A stretch of 64,000 nucleotides of DNA from contig NZ_FMBW01000012.1 of NCBI RefSeq assembly GCF_900091725.1, positions 124,001 through 188,000 of the forward strand. Direction: 5' to 3'. Source of the stretch: Streptomyces sp. DvalAA-43. Lineage in GTDB: Bacteria; Actinomycetota; Actinomycetes; Streptomycetales; Streptomycetaceae. Position numbers and translations under genes: made by a program. Positions 62,264 to 64,000 of the stretch are shown here, one piece after another. The notes beneath the pieces were generated by a model, which was not told the DNA's origin, made no database searches, and was given only the letters and a program-made list of their open reading frames with translations. Within the stretch, counting starts at the first letter, position 1. Every line of letters begins with the position of its first letter.

Positions 62264-63952
62264 ATGCGTCTTTGTACTCGCTCGGTCGCTGTCCTCGTAG
62301 CTGCCGGCATATCCGGAACCTTGGCCTGGTCGCCGGCCCAGGCCGCCCCCTCGCCTTCCACTGTCCTGGGCCCCGGCTACACGATCCCCGACTCCGAGGG
62401 AAACGCCGGCACCTCCCACATCGGCGCCTACGGTCCTCCCGGCCCCAGCGTGTGGGGCCCCAATGAGACCTACTGTGGTGACCCGGAGCGGAAGGGGCCC
62501 GCCGATGCGGGCCGCTACAGTGCACCGGCCTCCGTCACGTCCTGGACCTCGTCGATGACCGGCAAGCCCGTACCTGCGGCGAACCTCGCGTACGCCTCGT
62601 ACGTGATCGGCCGGTACGGGCAGACGCGGAACAACGCGCAGGCCGCCGCGGTGGATGCCGCCGTCTACGAATGGCTGGCTGGCGGTGCGTACGGCATCAA
62701 CGGCCCCCGCGGCCGGGAACGCCTGGCCTACCCGGTGGTCTCACCCACCGCTCGCACCCTCGCGCTGCGCTACATCGACGAGGCACAGCACCTCGCGGGC
62801 CCGTACGCGTTGCACATCACTCCGTCGGTGACCCAGACGCACGCGGGGCAGAAGGTCTCTGTCTCGGTGAAGCTCACCTCCACCCTCACCGGCGAGGCCA
62901 TTCCCGGCGTCGAGGTTTCCCTGGCCGAGTCCGGCTCCGGTACGGCAGAGGGCACAGTCACCACAGACAGGAACGGCTCCGGCAGCTGGTCGTTCACGCC
63001 CCGAGGCGCCGGGAAGGCCAAGGTCATGGCCACGGCAACCGGCCTGGCCGGGGCGCAGCTTAAGGTCCTCAGCCCCCAGAACCCGGCCGCGCAGCGCATG
63101 CTGCTGGCCGGCGACACGACCACCGCCCAGGACGGGGCCACCGTGGACGTGGAAGCCGCTCCGGGCGGGGTGGAGATCCACAAGAAGGATCCCGAGGGCA
63201 GCATCCTGACCGGCGCCAGGTTCCAGCTCCTCGACAGGACCGACAAGATCGTCGCTCAAGGGGAGACTGGTGCCAGGGGAGTGCTCGTCTTCGAAGGTAT
63301 CGCCCCGGGCACCTACCGGCTGCGCGAGACCTCCACCGGCGACACCGTCCACGAGCTGGTGCCGGACCGGGACATCACCATCGCCGAGGGACGCACCGCC
63401 CACGCCAACCCCGTCACGGTCATCGACCCGTTCAAGACGGCCGAGCTGCTGGTCCGCAAGACGGACAAGGACAGCGGCAAGCCCCTGGCCGGAGCGGAAA
63501 TCAACATCAGGGCCGACACCGTCGACCCGTCCGGCAAGCACCGCCCGGGCAAGCAGGTGCTCTCCCTGACGACAGGAAAGGACGGCACCGCTACGGCCAA
63601 GCTGGACGTCGCGCTCAAGGCAGGCACCCGCTACTGGGCCACCGAGGTCAAGGCTCCGGCCGGCTATCAACGCGACGCCGACGCGCTCACGTTCACCGCG
63701 AAGCCTGGTACCACCGTCACCGTGACGCTGGCCGACACCGCGACCCCGCCGACCACGCACCCGACGACTCCGCCCACCACTCCGCCGTTCTCGCCTCCCG
63801 CCGACACGCCACCTTCCGGCAGCCTCGCCCACACCGGCTCCGAGGCCACGGCGTGGTTGCTTAGCTCTGCCGGCTTGCTTCTCATTGCGGGAGGGGCCAC
63901 CTACTGGGTTGCGCGTCGTCGGCGCCTGGGCTCGGAACCCGCGTCCGGCTGA
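62264..63952 (+). CDS. Sortase-anchored thioester/SpaA-type adhesin
   Basis: A 562-residue protein; ATG 62264. A signal peptide (SVAVLVAAGISGTLAWSPAQ) is followed by a region with YCGDPERKGP and NLAYASYVIGRYGQ resembling thioester-domain adhesins. Two SpaA/Cna-B-like domains follow (VEIHKKDPEGSILTGARF; AELLVRKTDKDSGKPLAGAE), then a Thr/Pro stalk. The C-terminus has LAHTG, a hydrophobic helix and RRRR: a class E-type sorting signal. It would be wall-anchored and could mediate cell-cell contact during mating. Confidence 0.85.
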   Translation: MRLCTRSVAVLVAAGISGTLAWSPAQAAPSPSTVLGPGYTIPDSEGNAGTSHIGAYGPPGPSVWGPNETYCGDPERKGPADAGRYSAPASVTSWTSSMTGKPVPAANLAYASYVIGRYGQTRNNAQAAAVDAAVYEWLAGGAYGINGPRGRERLAYPVVSPTARTLALRYIDEAQHLAGPYALHITPSVTQTHAGQKVSVSVKLTSTLTGEAIPGVEVSLAESGSGTAEGTVTTDRNGSGSWSFTPRGAGKAKVMATATGLAGAQLKVLSPQNPAAQRMLLAGDTTTAQDGATVDVEAAPGGVEIHKKDPEGSILTGARFQLLDRTDKIVAQGETGARGVLVFEGIAPGTYRLRETSTGDTVHELVPDRDITIAEGRTAHANPVTVIDPFKTAELLVRKTDKDSGKPLAGAEINIRADTVDPSGKHRPGKQVLSLTTGKDGTATAKLDVALKAGTRYWATEVKAPAGYQRDADALTFTAKPGTTVTVTLADTATPPTTHPTTPPTTPPFSPPADTPPSGSLAHTGSEATAWLLSSAGLLLIAGGATYWVARRRRLGSEPASG

Positions 63953-64000
63953 CGCGCCTGCGCAGCCACTTCGCCCCGCCGCTTCGCGCAGACATCCACA

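Noticed and set aside
1..64000. CRISPR array, tRNA or rRNA genes
   Set aside because: No regular direct repeats with spacers and no tRNA-like cloverleaf or rRNA sequence were noticed while reading both strands; small RNAs could be missed by eye.

Overview
The window is high-GC actinobacterial DNA, almost certainly Streptomyces. It shows frequent GTG and TTG starts, many 4-bp or shorter gene overlaps, several DUF317 proteins, a DUF4913 protein, and a conjugation cluster of the SCO6880 type. It looks like part of a large conjugative element (giant plasmid or integrative conjugative element) with a defence and insertion-sequence-rich left flank. I see no rRNA, tRNA, CRISPR array, telomere or recognisable replication origin.

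Layout. 1-6.7 kb (minus strand): a three-gene pPIWI-RE defence-type operon, in order nuclease-fold protein, DinG-like helicase and pPIWI-RE protein; the last runs off the window. 7.1-11.9 kb: a frameshifted gene, a NucS/DUF5655-type nuclease-fold protein, an orphan copy of a repeated promoter palindrome, an XRE regulator and an IS110 transposase. 12-31 kb (minus strand): a long operon-like array with several DUF317 proteins, a C5 DNA methyltransferase with a PAPS-reductase-like protein and a DnaB-N-like protein, an orphan tryptophan synthase alpha homologue, the T4CP coupling ATPase, a relaxase-like protein that has lost its HxH motif, and many small paralogous proteins. 31-35 kb: a MoxR AAA+ ATPase with a VWA/HExxH protein, ended by a frameshifted gene and an IS5-type transposase tail. 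35.5-36.1 kb (plus strand): an AA10 LPMO-like protein without a signal peptide. 36.3-51.2 kb (minus strand): accessory genes, then the mating-channel genes VirB4-like ATPase, SCO6880-type, VirB6-like, VirB8-like, VirB2-like and a cell-wall hydrolase. 51.7-64 kb (plus strand): an adenine/cytosine-N methyltransferase, a DUF4913 protein, a RelE-like protein, regulators, a secreted SH3-like protein, an MFS exporter, an ATP-grasp ligase and a sortase-anchored SpaA/Cna-B adhesin.

How the genes fit together. The T4CP, VirB4-like, VirB6/B8/B2-like proteins and hydrolase form a minimal Gram-positive DNA-transfer channel; the adhesin and secreted SH3 protein could help cell contact. Many accessory proteins are built by shuffling a few modules: DUF317, a short module ending in a conserved Gly-Phe, and a helical module. 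Four near-identical palindromes with an embedded -35/17 nt/-10 arrangement (about 9.03, 30.95, 51.52 and 55.32 kb) sit at operon heads and look like a shared control element.

Two unexpected features stand out. At least five genes have no usable ATG/GTG/TTG but have a good Shine-Dalgarno followed at normal spacing by ATC (four genes) or CTG (one gene); in one of them the resulting N-terminus is a complete lipoprotein signal peptide. Several accessory genes also carry single frameshifts or in-frame stops. Start choices and functions inferred from protein appearance were not checked by database search.
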